Shown in pieces: positions 7,611 to 14,125 of a stretch of 14,125 nucleotides of DNA (within the stretch, counting starts at the first letter, position 1; each line of letters opens with the position of its first letter). The position numbers and the translations under genes are program-made. The notes beneath the pieces are model-generated. The model did not search any database. It was given only the letters and a program-made list of their open reading frames with translations, and was not told where the DNA came from. This stretch comes from Flavobacteriales bacterium (lineage in GTDB: Bacteria > Bacteroidota > Bacteroidia > Flavobacteriales_D > Sanyastnellaceae). The stretch covers positions 6,619 through 20,743 of the forward strand of contig JANRAA010000204.1 in assembly GCA_030728235.1 (NCBI GenBank), in the 5' to 3' direction.

Positions 7611-7663
7611 ATGAATAATTCACAGAAGAGAATTCTGGTTCCAAAGGAATAGAAACAATTGGT

Positions 7664-8752
7664 TCATCTCTCCCACGGACCATCTTTAGTGACACTTGTA
7701 AAAGTCTCGCCATCAAAACGAAACAGTCCGCCCCAGCCGCCGAACCAAAATCGATCTTCTCGATCTTGATAAATTGATAGCACGCCGGAGGTATTCAATC
7801 CGTCTTTTTCATTGTAATTGACAAATGATTCCCCGTCATATTTATAGACACCGTGGTGTTCAACAGCGAACCAAATGTTACCCCGTTTGTCTTCGTATAT
7901 TGCTCCTGCCTCTACCCCATCAATCAAGCCTTCCGTTGCAAAATTGCGAAACGACTTTCCATCGAACATGCACATGCCTCCGTAGCTGGTTGATATCCAG
8001 ATGTTCCCGCTGCTATCTTCAAATAAATCACCGATGTTATTGTCGCACAAACCATTATCTGTCGTGAAGTTTGTAAATCCAACGCCATTCCATTTGCAGA
8101 TACCAAATCCATCGGTACCGAACCACATATTCCCTTTTGAATCGGCCAGCACGCTGCTTACACGGTCGTAAGAAATAATCGATGTTGTGTCTCTTACCTG
8201 CCCTTTTGGAATGGGGAAATCGGTGTATGATTCGCCATCAAACAGGCGGACACCTTCGTGCGTTCCGAGCCAAAAAGTGCCTGATTTATCGATTACGAAA
8301 CTCCATATTTCATTGTTAAACCGCCCTTCATCTTCGCGAAAGTTCGTGAACGTTGACCCGTCAAATTTCGTCATTCCACCGCTTGAAGAGAACCATACAT
8401 TCCCCTTGTTATCTTCACGAATACCGGTTATACGCCCTTCTGCAATGCCCTCAATATCTTTCAGGTAAGACAGTGAATCGCCATCGTAATTCAATAAACC
8501 ATAAACATTGGTACCTAGCCAAAGCACGCCACTTTTGTCTTGGTAAATTTTCCGAAGATGCTGGCAAAGTTGTCCTTCGATGTAAAAGAGCACATCTACT
8601 CTTTCTTCATCGCCTGCGGCGGATGTGGGAGATGCTGCATTTTGGTTGTCTGATTGTTTATGGTTTAGTTGCTCTTGTGGGCTGCAAGCAGGCAACAAAA
8701 TATTAAGTCCGCAAAAGATTAAAAATACATGAAATTGACGCGTTGGGATCAT
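7664..8752 (-). CDS. Seven-repeat Reg_prop beta-propeller lipoprotein
   Basis: The 362-residue product starts at ATG 8752, chosen because a lipoprotein signal follows at once (MIPTRQF, then a hydrophobic stretch ending LLPAC, lipid-anchored Cys23). A start 42 codons earlier would overlap the upstream gene and bury this signal. After a low-complexity linker (about 24-50) come seven repeats of the two-component-regulator propeller type. They begin near residues 69, 111, 153, 201, 243, 285 and 327, each with D-x-x-G-x-x-W-[FIL]-x-[TS] followed by [YFW]-[DN]-G-x-[ST]-[FY]. Seven repeats are enough for one closed propeller. In this family such propellers are usually the sensor half of hybrid histidine kinases; here no membrane helix, kinase or output domain follows, so it is a stand-alone surface or periplasmic binding protein. 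Ligand unknown. Confidence 0.88.
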   Translation of the reverse strand: MIPTRQFHVFLIFCGLNILLPACSPQEQLNHKQSDNQNAASPTSAAGDEERVDVLFYIEGQLCQHLRKIYQDKSGVLWLGTNVYGLLNYDGDSLSYLKDIEGIAEGRITGIREDNKGNVWFSSSGGMTKFDGSTFTNFREDEGRFNNEIWSFVIDKSGTFWLGTHEGVRLFDGESYTDFPIPKGQVRDTTSIISYDRVSSVLADSKGNMWFGTDGFGICKWNGVGFTNFTTDNGLCDNNIGDLFEDSSGNIWISTSYGGMCMFDGKSFRNFATEGLIDGVEAGAIYEDKRGNIWFAVEHHGVYKYDGESFVNYNEKDGLNTSGVLSIYQDREDRFWFGGWGGLFRFDGETFTSVTKDGPWER

Positions 8753-8816
8753 AATATTCTGATTCAAAATTGTTTGTATTGAAGCATAAATATTTACGCC
8801 CAAATACGGATTAGTG

Positions 8817-9254
8817 TTAGTCGATAACGACAACACAACTACCAGCAATGTCTTCTGTAGTTTGACGAAATGTACCAACTAATTTTCGATCATTACCTTC
8901 AGATCTCAAAAGCTTCATATCACCTCTGAAATCTCTTGAACCTCCAACAGTGTAAACTACTCGAATGGTATCATCCACCATGGTAATGTGATCTACTACC
9001 ACTTTAAAATGACTTTTCGCTTCTGACTTATTGTATTTAGTCTGCTCTCCAATTCCACTCAGTTTAGATTCAGTATCAACAACGTAAACTTCATATACAT
9101 ACTCATCTCCGATATTTTTCTCATCAGAAGCACTTTGAACATTTGAAGTAATAATCCATTTGCCCGCAAGATCAACAATCGCATCTTTCTTACATCCTTT
9201 GAAAAGGGCAATGGAACCAATTGAAATTGTCACTAGGGCTGCAGCAATCTGCAA
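8817..9254 (-). CDS. Small beta-rich exported protein of unknown function, TTG start or 5' nonsense mutation
   Basis: I do not recognise this gene. The 145-residue reading starts at TTG 9252-9254 because no ATG is in frame downstream until late in the protein. It has a hydrophobic segment (about 2-19) ending in GCKKD, then alternating beta-like strands such as LAGKWIITSN, TIRVVYTVGG and RKLVGTFRQTTED, suggestive of a lipocalin-like or similar barrel. The Cys at 21 is preceded by FKG, a poor lipobox. The hydrophobic segment lacks a positive n-region. Twelve codons upstream in frame is ATG (9288-9290), giving M-V-S-S-K and then TAG (9273-9275), followed by SGFQIP leading straight into the TTG. 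A CAG-to-TAG change would restore a normal signal peptide start, so this may be a recently broken gene. It stops 64 bp before the propeller lipoprotein start. Confidence 0.55.
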   Translation of the reverse strand: MQIAAALVTISIGSIALFKGCKKDAIVDLAGKWIITSNVQSASDEKNIGDEYVYEVYVVDTESKLSGIGEQTKYNKSEAKSHFKVVVDHITMVDDTIRVVYTVGGSRDFRGDMKLLRSEGNDRKLVGTFRQTTEDIAGSCVVVID

Positions 9255-9387
9255 GGGAATTTGAAATCCGCTCTACTTGGAAGAAACCATACTTCTTATT
9301 TCGAAAATAATAGAATTCCATTATGAAATTGCAATGTCTGTCGGAATTGTAAAAAGTAGAAGAATTGATCATATTCTAATAGCAATG

Positions 9388-9409
9388 AATTGAATTCGAC
9401 CCTTCAATT
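9388..9409 (-). terminator. A+T-rich hairpin after the DoxX-like gene, possible terminator
   Basis: AATTGAA 9388-9394 and TTCAATT 9403-9409 form a perfect 7-bp stem with an 8-nt loop, 19 nt beyond the DoxX-like stop codon. There is no clear U-tract on the minus strand and the stem is weak, so this is only a candidate 3' end. Confidence 0.3.
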
Positions 9410-9428
9410 TTGCCTGAAATCACCAAGT

Positions 9429-10643
9429 TCAAACCTCATCAACCGTCCAGTGAAACAGCGGCTGCAAAAGCGGTAATTCTCGCCAAGAAAGTGATTTTGA
9501 ATAAATGGTAATACCTAAATCTACTGAAGTGATTTCTAAAATCTGAGTAGCTTCAGAATACGAATACTGCCATATCATGGTTTGTCTGTCGTAATCGGTT
9601 AAAATGAATTGTCGTCGCGTGGCATCTACCTCTAACTGATAGTCTTCGAAAGATTCATCGTTGTGTTGGAGAATCAGGTAGTTGTGCCTGTGGATGAATA
9701 CACGCTTTATATCGAGATCTATGGCGTTAACGCTCTCAACTTCGAAGACTTCGTATGCGCCATGCAATAGATTTCGCGGCACTGCATCGTCGTTGAACTG
9801 CTGTTGTTGGATGTAAGTAAAAAGTGTCTCGACAAAAAACAATGTGATAACAACAGACTTCAAAGCAAGTCGTAGCGGATTTGATGCGATGAGTTCTTTT
9901 CCTGAAAGTCGATTTAAAACAGTCGATTTATTGAAGATGAAGAACTGCGCAAGTTGGTTGAAGAATGGCACCAACAAAAGCAAAGTCAGAAATAGCAAGA
10001 ACAATGAGTACAGCTTTACGGATATGTCGAAACCGAAGTTTATAAAAACTACGTTGACTAAAATTCCAGACAATATGCAAAGGCCGAGCACGCGCGTCCT
10101 GCTGAAAAGTAGCATGATGGCGGGCACAACTTCCATCACACCGAGAAAAATATTGTACGTGCGGGAGGTCCCCATGGTGCTCCAAAACAAGATGTCTCGA
10201 TCCAACATCCCCAACGGGGTATAAAGCGTATTCGGTTCGGGAAGATAAAATTGAACTTTGAAAATCTTATCAAAACCGTATTTCATCATCACGACTGCGA
10301 GATAGTAGGCGACAATTAGTTGAATGGCCTTTAAAATGAGATCCTTGTGGGTTTTCCAGAAATTAAAAAACGACAATCCGCTGGCTAGTGCGATGGCAAG
10401 AAAAAACAAGACGAAAAACAGCAAATAGAAGGTTGATGAGTCTGAAGATATTTCAGAAGTCGCCATGTAAAAGCCATCCAAATGCTCACCAATGAAAACA
10501 ATTAAATCTTCAAAAAGTAGTGTTGTAATGTCTGACTGAACAGTTAGATACCGGAACGAAAAGGGAACAAAAAGGACACCCAAGAAGGCAAACAAAAGTA
10601 GGACTTGGTGCGAAAAAAAACCAAACTTCCTCATCCACCCCAT
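9429..10643 (-). CDS. DoxX-like integral membrane protein with C-terminal extracytoplasmic domain
   Basis: The 404-residue product has about seven membrane helices (near 11-33, 73-93, 103-121, 161-180, 184-204, 210-228, 259-277). The DoxX-like core shows AYYLAVVMMKYGFDKIF (112-127), LFWSTMG (152-158) and FLGVMEVVPAIMLLFSRTR (166-184). After the last helix a soluble domain of about 125 residues begins with LHGAYEVFEVE and ends with LLQPLFHWTVDEV; a Y-x-V opening and an FHW near the end are features I associate with many DoxX relatives in Bacteroidota. Biochemical roles of this subgroup are unknown; named DoxX proteins are quinol-oxidase or redox-linked. The start at 10643 sits immediately after the TAG of the preceding gene (TAGATG), so the two are coupled. 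A second in-frame ATG three codons in (10634) is an alternative. Confidence 0.8.
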   Translation of the reverse strand: MGWMRKFGFFSHQVLLLFAFLGVLFVPFSFRYLTVQSDITTLLFEDLIVFIGEHLDGFYMATSEISSDSSTFYLLFFVLFFLAIALASGLSFFNFWKTHKDLILKAIQLIVAYYLAVVMMKYGFDKIFKVQFYLPEPNTLYTPLGMLDRDILFWSTMGTSRTYNIFLGVMEVVPAIMLLFSRTRVLGLCILSGILVNVVFINFGFDISVKLYSLFLLFLTLLLLVPFFNQLAQFFIFNKSTVLNRLSGKELIASNPLRLALKSVVITLFFVETLFTYIQQQQFNDDAVPRNLLHGAYEVFEVESVNAIDLDIKRVFIHRHNYLILQHNDESFEDYQLEVDATRRQFILTDYDRQTMIWQYSYSEATQILEITSVDLGITIYSKSLSWRELPLLQPLFHWTVDEV

Positions 10644-11087
10644 CTATTCTTTGAAGCCAATTAAAACGATTCTTTCGGGTGAACTATTGGACCCGAAATA
10701 GTTGTAGTGATCTTCTAAATACGCCCTAGCCCCTGCCACTGTATTGGAACCATTGAGCACTTCGTGGCTTAGGAGTGTGTCTGTTCTCAACTTTAAATCT
10801 GACGCTTTTAACGATTGGAAGTTCGTCCCAAATGGATGACACGATTTAGACTCTCGGAATTTCAGCAATGTCATGGATTCATTGATGACAATGACTGAGT
10901 CAAGCACAATTACTTTTCGATCGCCTGGCAAGCCAAAATTCGAACTATTCAAATCGAACAGACTTGACTTATAAGCCTTGGAAAATGTGCTTTTTGACCC
11001 ACTATGACTTTTGTGTGCGATAATTTTGGTTTGGCTGTAACACATACCTGATGTCAGCAATAACACGAGTAAAATCTTAAATTTCAT
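10644..11087 (-). CDS. Secreted protein of unknown function, coupled to the DoxX-like gene
   Basis: I do not recognise this family. I start at ATG 11085-11087, because MKFKILLVLLLTSGMCYSQ is a clean signal peptide with likely cleavage near residue 18 (CYS-Q); a start 13 codons earlier would put a polar TAHTNPT stretch in front of it. The mature part, about 128 residues, is Ser/Lys-rich at first (HKSHSGSKSTFSK), contains a strand-like VIVLDSVIVI, a single Cys in SKSCHPFG, and a C-terminal RIVLIGFKE. Its TAG stop directly precedes the DoxX-like ATG, so the pair is likely translated together and may act together in the envelope (inference). Confidence 0.7.
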   Translation of the reverse strand: MKFKILLVLLLTSGMCYSQTKIIAHKSHSGSKSTFSKAYKSSLFDLNSSNFGLPGDRKVIVLDSVIVINESMTLLKFRESKSCHPFGTNFQSLKASDLKLRTDTLLSHEVLNGSNTVAGARAYLEDHYNYFGSNSSPERIVLIGFKE

Positions 11088-11108
11088 AAGTTTGAATGTG
11101 GGATTTGT

Positions 11109-11172
11109 ATGCGCTGTTTGCAGCACTTTCTAAAGGTGCGCATTATTTCTGTTAAAACGTCGGCGTTTAACA
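11109..11172. other. Two adjacent imperfect inverted repeats in the gap after the FrnE-like gene
   Basis: The first is ATGCGC 11109-11114 with GCGCAT 11138-11143, enclosing an inner GCAC/GTGC pairing. The second is TGTTAAAACG 11150-11159 with CGTTTAACA 11164-11172, a 9-bp stem with one bulged A and loop TCGG. They lie between the FrnE-like stop (11238) and the start of the secreted protein gene (11087), so they would be in the leader of the latter or the 3' UTR of the former. A structured RNA, regulator site or mobile-element scar are all possible. Confidence 0.45.
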
Positions 11173-11237
11173 TTGGCCTCCAACAAAACGGTTTGAAACC
11201 ATCTTGATTGCTTTTTATTCTAACAAAGGCAACAACC

Positions 11238-12005
11238 TCATTGATTAGCCAACTGCCACTCAGCATAAGCCTGCTCTAAGGCAGCGATGAACTGACTGCT
11301 ATCTTGCGCTCCAGACACCGCATACTTTCTATCGAATACAAAAAAGGGAACTCCGCGTACACCAAGCTCTTGCGATTCAATGATATCAGCATTCACAGCG
11401 TCTGCAAAAGTGCCATTCTCAAGTGCTTTCCTAAGTTCATCTTGATCGAGTCCAAGAGTTGCCCCTATTTCAAGTAGGGTTGAGAGATCGTTTAAATTCC
11501 GCCCATCGGTGAAATACGACTTAAATAGAATCTCTTCAGCCGCATCTTGCTTGCCATGCTGCTTAGCAAAATGAATGAGCTGATGAGCCATTCCTGTATT
11601 GGCAGGTATTGCTACGTCGAAATTGTATGTCAACCCTAACCCTTTCGCGCGCTGTGTGACCTGTTCGTGCGCCGACACTGCTTCTTCCATGCTTGTGCCA
11701 TATTTCTCGGCGAAATATTGATAGGTAGTACGACCATAGTTATCAGGCATATCAGGCATCAATTGAAAACTCTTCCACTCTATTTCGACATTCTTTGCCT
11801 CCGCAAATTGGTTGAGCGCTTTTTCAAATTCGCGTTTACCGATGTAGCAAAACGGACAAACAACATCGCTCCAAATTTCTATTTTCATCTTTTCCTCTTT
11901 TGGTGATTCAACTTCAATGTTGGTTCTATCAATCTGATCAACAGGTGCTGACTGACCACAAGCAACCAAACTAGGGAGCATCAAAGCAACCACTATGAAC
12001 TTCAT
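11238..12005 (-). CDS. Lipoprotein form of a FrnE/DsbA-family thiol oxidoreductase
   Basis: The 255-residue product begins with a lipoprotein signal (MKFIVVALMLPSLVAC, lipid-anchored Cys16) and a polar linker to about residue 39. Next comes a complete FrnE-type DsbA domain: IEIWSDVVCPFCYIGKREFE with the CPFC redox pair at 50-53, an all-helical insert with GRTTYQYFAEKYG and NTGMAHQLIHFAKQHG, and GVRGVPFFVFD carrying the cis-proline near 220-225. FrnE-type proteins usually begin at the equivalent of MKIEIWSD and have no signal, so export to the envelope is unusual. An internal ATG (11886-11888) sits exactly there, preceded by AGAGGA four bases upstream, so a second cytosolic form is conceivable. 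An ATG two codons upstream (12009-12011) is an alternative first start. Function: disulfide formation or isomerisation, inferred from family. Confidence 0.88.
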   Translation of the reverse strand: MKFIVVALMLPSLVACGQSAPVDQIDRTNIEVESPKEEKMKIEIWSDVVCPFCYIGKREFEKALNQFAEAKNVEIEWKSFQLMPDMPDNYGRTTYQYFAEKYGTSMEEAVSAHEQVTQRAKGLGLTYNFDVAIPANTGMAHQLIHFAKQHGKQDAAEEILFKSYFTDGRNLNDLSTLLEIGATLGLDQDELRKALENGTFADAVNADIIESQELGVRGVPFFVFDRKYAVSGAQDSSQFIAALEQAYAEWQLANQ

Positions 12006-12139
12006 ATACATGATTTTGACTTATAAAATTCGTAGCACTGTTATGGATTTCGGCTGTCGAAGATACTACTTCGGATTGTCAGTAAGTTAGTCAGATGTCC
12101 AAAGATTGATTAAGCAAGTGTTAAGTTCGAAATTGCTGT

Positions 12140-12625
12140 TCAATTCACATCTTCACTAAATGCACTTACTATTCTAAACGATATTGCGCTGATGAACTGC
12201 TCGCAAGTTAATTCATTAGCGATGCGTTCAGAACTATATTCAGTAAAGAATTTGTAGAGCACTTGGATGGTTTTTGTCTGATACATACTGTTGTTAACAT
12301 CACCATTAAGCAATTCATTTACCCGTTTGAGATGTGTAAATATCGCAGTTTTGTGAATCGCTATTTCAGATTCCAAACTTGCTATAGCAGCTTGATACCA
12401 ATCCACAAGACTTTCTTCAATTTGCTGCGCCAATGCATACATTTCCCGAATTCCTGACTCAAAGTTGCTGATTAGCAATTTATCATTCAATTCACCTTCG
12501 ATCTTCAATTTAATCGACCTCTTTACTGATCGTTCCGCAAAACTATTCAGGAGCTCTAAACGAAGGTGATTCGTTTCGTTTTCAGTTAGAAATCGATCAA
12601 TGATGGAATTTATTTTGGATTGCAA
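12140..12625 (-). CDS. Helical protein of unknown function, non-ATG start, in frame behind the acyltransferase
   Basis: I do not recognise this gene. The 161-residue reading is almost entirely alpha-helical and rich in E, K, N, I and S, with charged repeats such as RSVKRSIKLKIEGEL and long amphipathic stretches; no signal, membrane helix or known motif is visible. The first codon is TTG (12623-12625). Reading upstream in the same frame there is no ATG or GTG, only 13 sense codons and then the TGA (12665-12667) that ends the acyltransferase. The first in-frame ATG comes at about residue 62. So it uses TTG, is read through from the acyltransferase, or is a decayed fragment. Codon and base use is very A+T-rich (12121-12180 holds 19 G+C in 60). 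A 128-bp gap follows before the FrnE-like gene. Confidence 0.5.
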   Translation of the reverse strand: MQSKINSIIDRFLTENETNHLRLELLNSFAERSVKRSIKLKIEGELNDKLLISNFESGIREMYALAQQIEESLVDWYQAAIASLESEIAIHKTAIFTHLKRVNELLNGDVNNSMYQTKTIQVLYKFFTEYSSERIANELTCEQFISAISFRIVSAFSEDVN

Positions 12626-12664
12626 GGTGATAGCGATGTGTTTGAAACGAGGGCTGAGTTTGAT

Positions 12665-13723
12665 TCACTTTATGACAACTGGGTCGGACTTCACTTTCCG
12701 TCCCAATCGCATAAAGTATTTTTCAAAGTATTGATAGACAAAGTACCCTCCAACCAAAGTTAAAATCACAGAAGTAACAAGTCGCACCGATTCTGGGGTA
12801 TGGAAAAGGTTCTCAGCAGAAGCAACGAAAAGCAATCCCGTTAGCTTATAAACCACCGGATGAAGAAGGTACACAGAGTAACTCGCTTCGCCGAGGATAG
12901 TTAGAGGTTTATGCACAAAATTGGGGAGTGAGACCTCGATTTTAAAAAATGAGAAGCTGATCAGTAAACAACAAAGTGTAAAAATGAGTCGGTTAACACC
13001 TGTAACCAAATGAATCGTATCGCCATGCACCGGATAAAACATAAAAATCACCACTCCCAATATCAAACTTGTGTAAACCACAACCTTCTGAACTTTTACT
13101 TTGTCCAAAAACAGCCCCATTAGATAACCTCCAAGGAACAAAAAAACCTGATTCAATGGATTGATGTAATCTCTCCATTGGTCAGACAAGGCCGTGTTTA
13201 CGTCCAATTTAAAAAATGCGAAGTACACAAAAAGACCAAAAATAACTGCAGAAAGCATTGACATAAGCCACCTATTTGACTTTGAGAACAAGACAAAGAA
13301 TGGGAAGAAGACATAAAACACCAACTCGTTACCGATTGACCAAATTCCCGTTGAATAATACGTATCCCATTTTATAAAACCGAATAGACCCGTGAGGTTG
13401 AGCGCAAGATCACCAAGATTTGGCATCGATCCTTGAATAGCTATTGCGGTGAATGTTACCAGCCAAAGCAGTGGAAAAATGCGAAGTACCCTTTTTTTGA
13501 AAAAGTCAACCACTTCGCTGAGATTGGGTTGCATCTTGTTGAAATAGACATAGTACAAGGTCAATCCACTGAGAACATAAAAAATGGAAACACCATACAC
13601 TCCCAGTCTTCCCAAAAATGTGTCGGCCGAATACCGACCTAGTGTCCATGACAGATAATGATATATCATGATCCCAAATGCTGCCAAACCCCTCAAATAA
13701 TCTAAACTGGCTAGTCTTTTCAT
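12665..13723 (-). CDS. Membrane acyltransferase, acyltransferase-3 (OafA/YrhL) family
   Basis: The 352-residue product has about ten membrane helices. Family marks are the opening LDYLRGLAAFGIMIYH with the R-x10-H pair Arg11 and His22, GVSIFYVLSGLTLYY (about 43-57), KKRVLRIFPLLWLVTF (about 76-91), IWSIGNELVFYVFFPFF (about 127-143) and SYSVYLLHPVVYKL near 282-295. These enzymes move acetyl or other acyl groups onto sugars of O-antigen, peptidoglycan, capsule or antibiotics. There is no C-terminal SGNH domain, so it is the short, membrane-only form. The start ATG at 13723 gives MKRLASLDYLRG, the normal N-terminus. Surface polysaccharide genes are not visible nearby, so the acceptor is unknown. 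The downstream hypothetical gene follows in the same frame after the TGA stop. Confidence 0.92.
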   Translation of the reverse strand: MKRLASLDYLRGLAAFGIMIYHYLSWTLGRYSADTFLGRLGVYGVSIFYVLSGLTLYYVYFNKMQPNLSEVVDFFKKRVLRIFPLLWLVTFTAIAIQGSMPNLGDLALNLTGLFGFIKWDTYYSTGIWSIGNELVFYVFFPFFVLFSKSNRWLMSMLSAVIFGLFVYFAFFKLDVNTALSDQWRDYINPLNQVFLFLGGYLMGLFLDKVKVQKVVVYTSLILGVVIFMFYPVHGDTIHLVTGVNRLIFTLCCLLISFSFFKIEVSLPNFVHKPLTILGEASYSVYLLHPVVYKLTGLLFVASAENLFHTPESVRLVTSVILTLVGGYFVYQYFEKYFMRLGRKVKSDPVVIK

Positions 13724-14010
13724 CGCATGACCTACTTTCTATTATCGTCTCAATTTTATTGGGGCTCGGACATCATCTACATGCTCCATTTTGACAATGG
13801 AAATGATTCACCTGCCAATAATACATATTTTTTTTCAGCTCATCATTCGATCAATGGGTTTGAGACGTCTGAGCAATTCGCGAAAAAATTCTGACAGGAC
13901 AGACCATTCTCCTGAAGCCAAGTCGTTCACCCCCGCTTTTAACCGTTAGTCAAAAACTGACTTTCATACGCACACAAAGTTCTATATTAGCCGTCCAAAT
14001 AAATGTAAAC
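13724..14010. other. Divergent intergenic region between acyltransferase and M16 peptidase genes
   Basis: This 287-bp space must carry promoters for both directions. Candidates are weak: TATATTAG at 13983-13990, 20 bp before the M16 start, resembles the -7 box TAnnTTTG but has no convincing -33 partner. Short inverted repeats occur at 13786-13800 (CCATT, TTGAC, AATGG) and 13948-13962 (AGTCA, AAAAC, TGACT), possible regulator sites. No gene or RNA is recognised. Confidence 0.4.
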
Positions 14011-14125
14011 ATGCGATACTTAGGGCTTATAGCTTTTATGCTTGTTGCTTTTGTCTCTCAAACAAACGCACAGCGGAAAATTGATTTCGTGGAATACGAT
14101 CTCAAAAACGGACTACATGTCATAC
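14011..14125 (+). CDS. Secreted M16 (insulinase-type) zinc peptidase, N-terminal part (3' end cut by window)
   Basis: ATG 14011-14013 opens a frame of 38 codons that runs off the window. The first 20 residues form a signal peptide (MRYLGLIAFMLVAFVSQTNA, cleavage before Gln21). The mature start QRKIDFVEYDLKNGLHVI matches the beginning of bacterial M16 peptidases, where the strand F-x-x-Y-x-L-x-N-G-L-x-V-I precedes the HxxEH zinc motif by about 30-40 residues. That motif lies beyond the window, so activity cannot be confirmed. M16 proteins of this type in Bacteroidota are periplasmic or surface metalloproteases, often encoded as a pair. It reads away from the minus-strand block. Confidence 0.8.
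   Translation, partial: MRYLGLIAFMLVAFVSQTNAQRKIDFVEYDLKNGLHVI

Larger units (their letters stand above)
7014..7663. other. 650-bp gap without a credible protein gene, holding repeats and regulatory-looking signals
   Basis: No open frame here has a plausible start together with protein-like composition. The left part (7014-7098) is the hutH leader; I find no clean promoter pair in it. The rest contains two imperfect copies of a 24-bp motif, a strong-looking plus-strand promoter, a G-rich tract, a hairpin with a T-rich tail and a decayed palindrome, each listed separately. The gap separates the more G+C-rich hutH/ABC block from the more A+T-rich block to its right, so it may be an old insertion or recombination junction (inference). 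Confidence 0.6.

Noticed and set aside
7410..7652. Plus-strand open frame of 80 codons in the gap after hutH
   Set aside because: It starts at TTG inside the tail of repeat copy B, runs through the hairpin and decayed palindrome, and has atypical Cys/Trp-rich composition; more likely non-coding.
11080..11180. Integron attC site
   Set aside because: GTTAAAC-like and TTTAAC-like ends occur, but in the wrong order and distance for R'' and R', and no cassette array or integrase is in the window.
11084..11266. Minus-strand open frame of 60 codons between the FrnE-like and secreted protein genes
   Set aside because: It overlaps the end of the FrnE-like gene in another frame and runs through the palindromes; Cys- and Arg-rich composition is not protein-like.
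1..14125. CRISPR array, toxin-antitoxin or defence system
   Set aside because: No regularly spaced repeats, and none of the unknown genes shows nuclease, toxin or sensor motifs that I can identify.

Overview
The window looks like a chromosomal segment of a Bacteroidota bacterium, probably a marine or freshwater relative of the flavobacteria. The evidence is a split MacAB-type transporter (separate ATPase plus two permeases), a DoxX protein with the C-terminal domain common in this phylum, Reg_prop propeller and M16 peptidase genes, a promoter of the TTG-N20-TAnnTTTG class, and few Shine-Dalgarno sequences. The phylum call is inference from gene content; no rRNA is present. Eleven genes in a row lie on the minus strand (13723 down to 359), between the 3' end of a plus-strand TolC-like gene and the 5' end of a plus-strand M16 peptidase gene.

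Region 1 (1-5426) encodes an export machine. A compact minus-strand operon runs ATPase (4755-5426), permease (3526-4752), second permease (2266-3525), membrane-fusion adaptor (1149-2258), then an ICMT-like membrane methyltransferase (359-1111). Junctions are very tight (2 bp, 0 bp with TAGATG, 7 bp, 37 bp). A TolC-family outer-membrane protein ends head-on at 292. Together they could form an inner-membrane/periplasm/outer-membrane efflux or lipid/peptide export system; the substrate cannot be read from sequence. Region 2 (5511-7013) is an intact histidine ammonia-lyase gene (hutH) with no other hut gene in view.

Region 3 (7014-7663) is a 650-bp stretch without a credible protein gene. It holds two imperfect copies of a 24-bp motif in the same orientation, a strong-looking plus-strand promoter, a G-quadruplex-capable run just downstream of it, a terminator-like hairpin about 170 nt further on, and a decayed palindrome. 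It may be a scar of insertion or rearrangement, or it may encode an undescribed small RNA.

Region 4 (7664-13723) reads as more A+T-rich and accessory. It carries a seven-repeat Reg_prop lipoprotein, a beta-rich small protein whose natural ATG is followed by an in-frame TAG, a DoxX-like membrane protein translationally abutting a secreted protein of unknown function, a lipoprotein version of a FrnE/DsbA thiol oxidoreductase, a helical hypothetical protein with no ATG that lies in frame behind a membrane acyltransferase, and that acyltransferase itself. Region 5 (13724-14125) is a divergent intergenic space followed by the start of a secreted M16 zinc protease gene.
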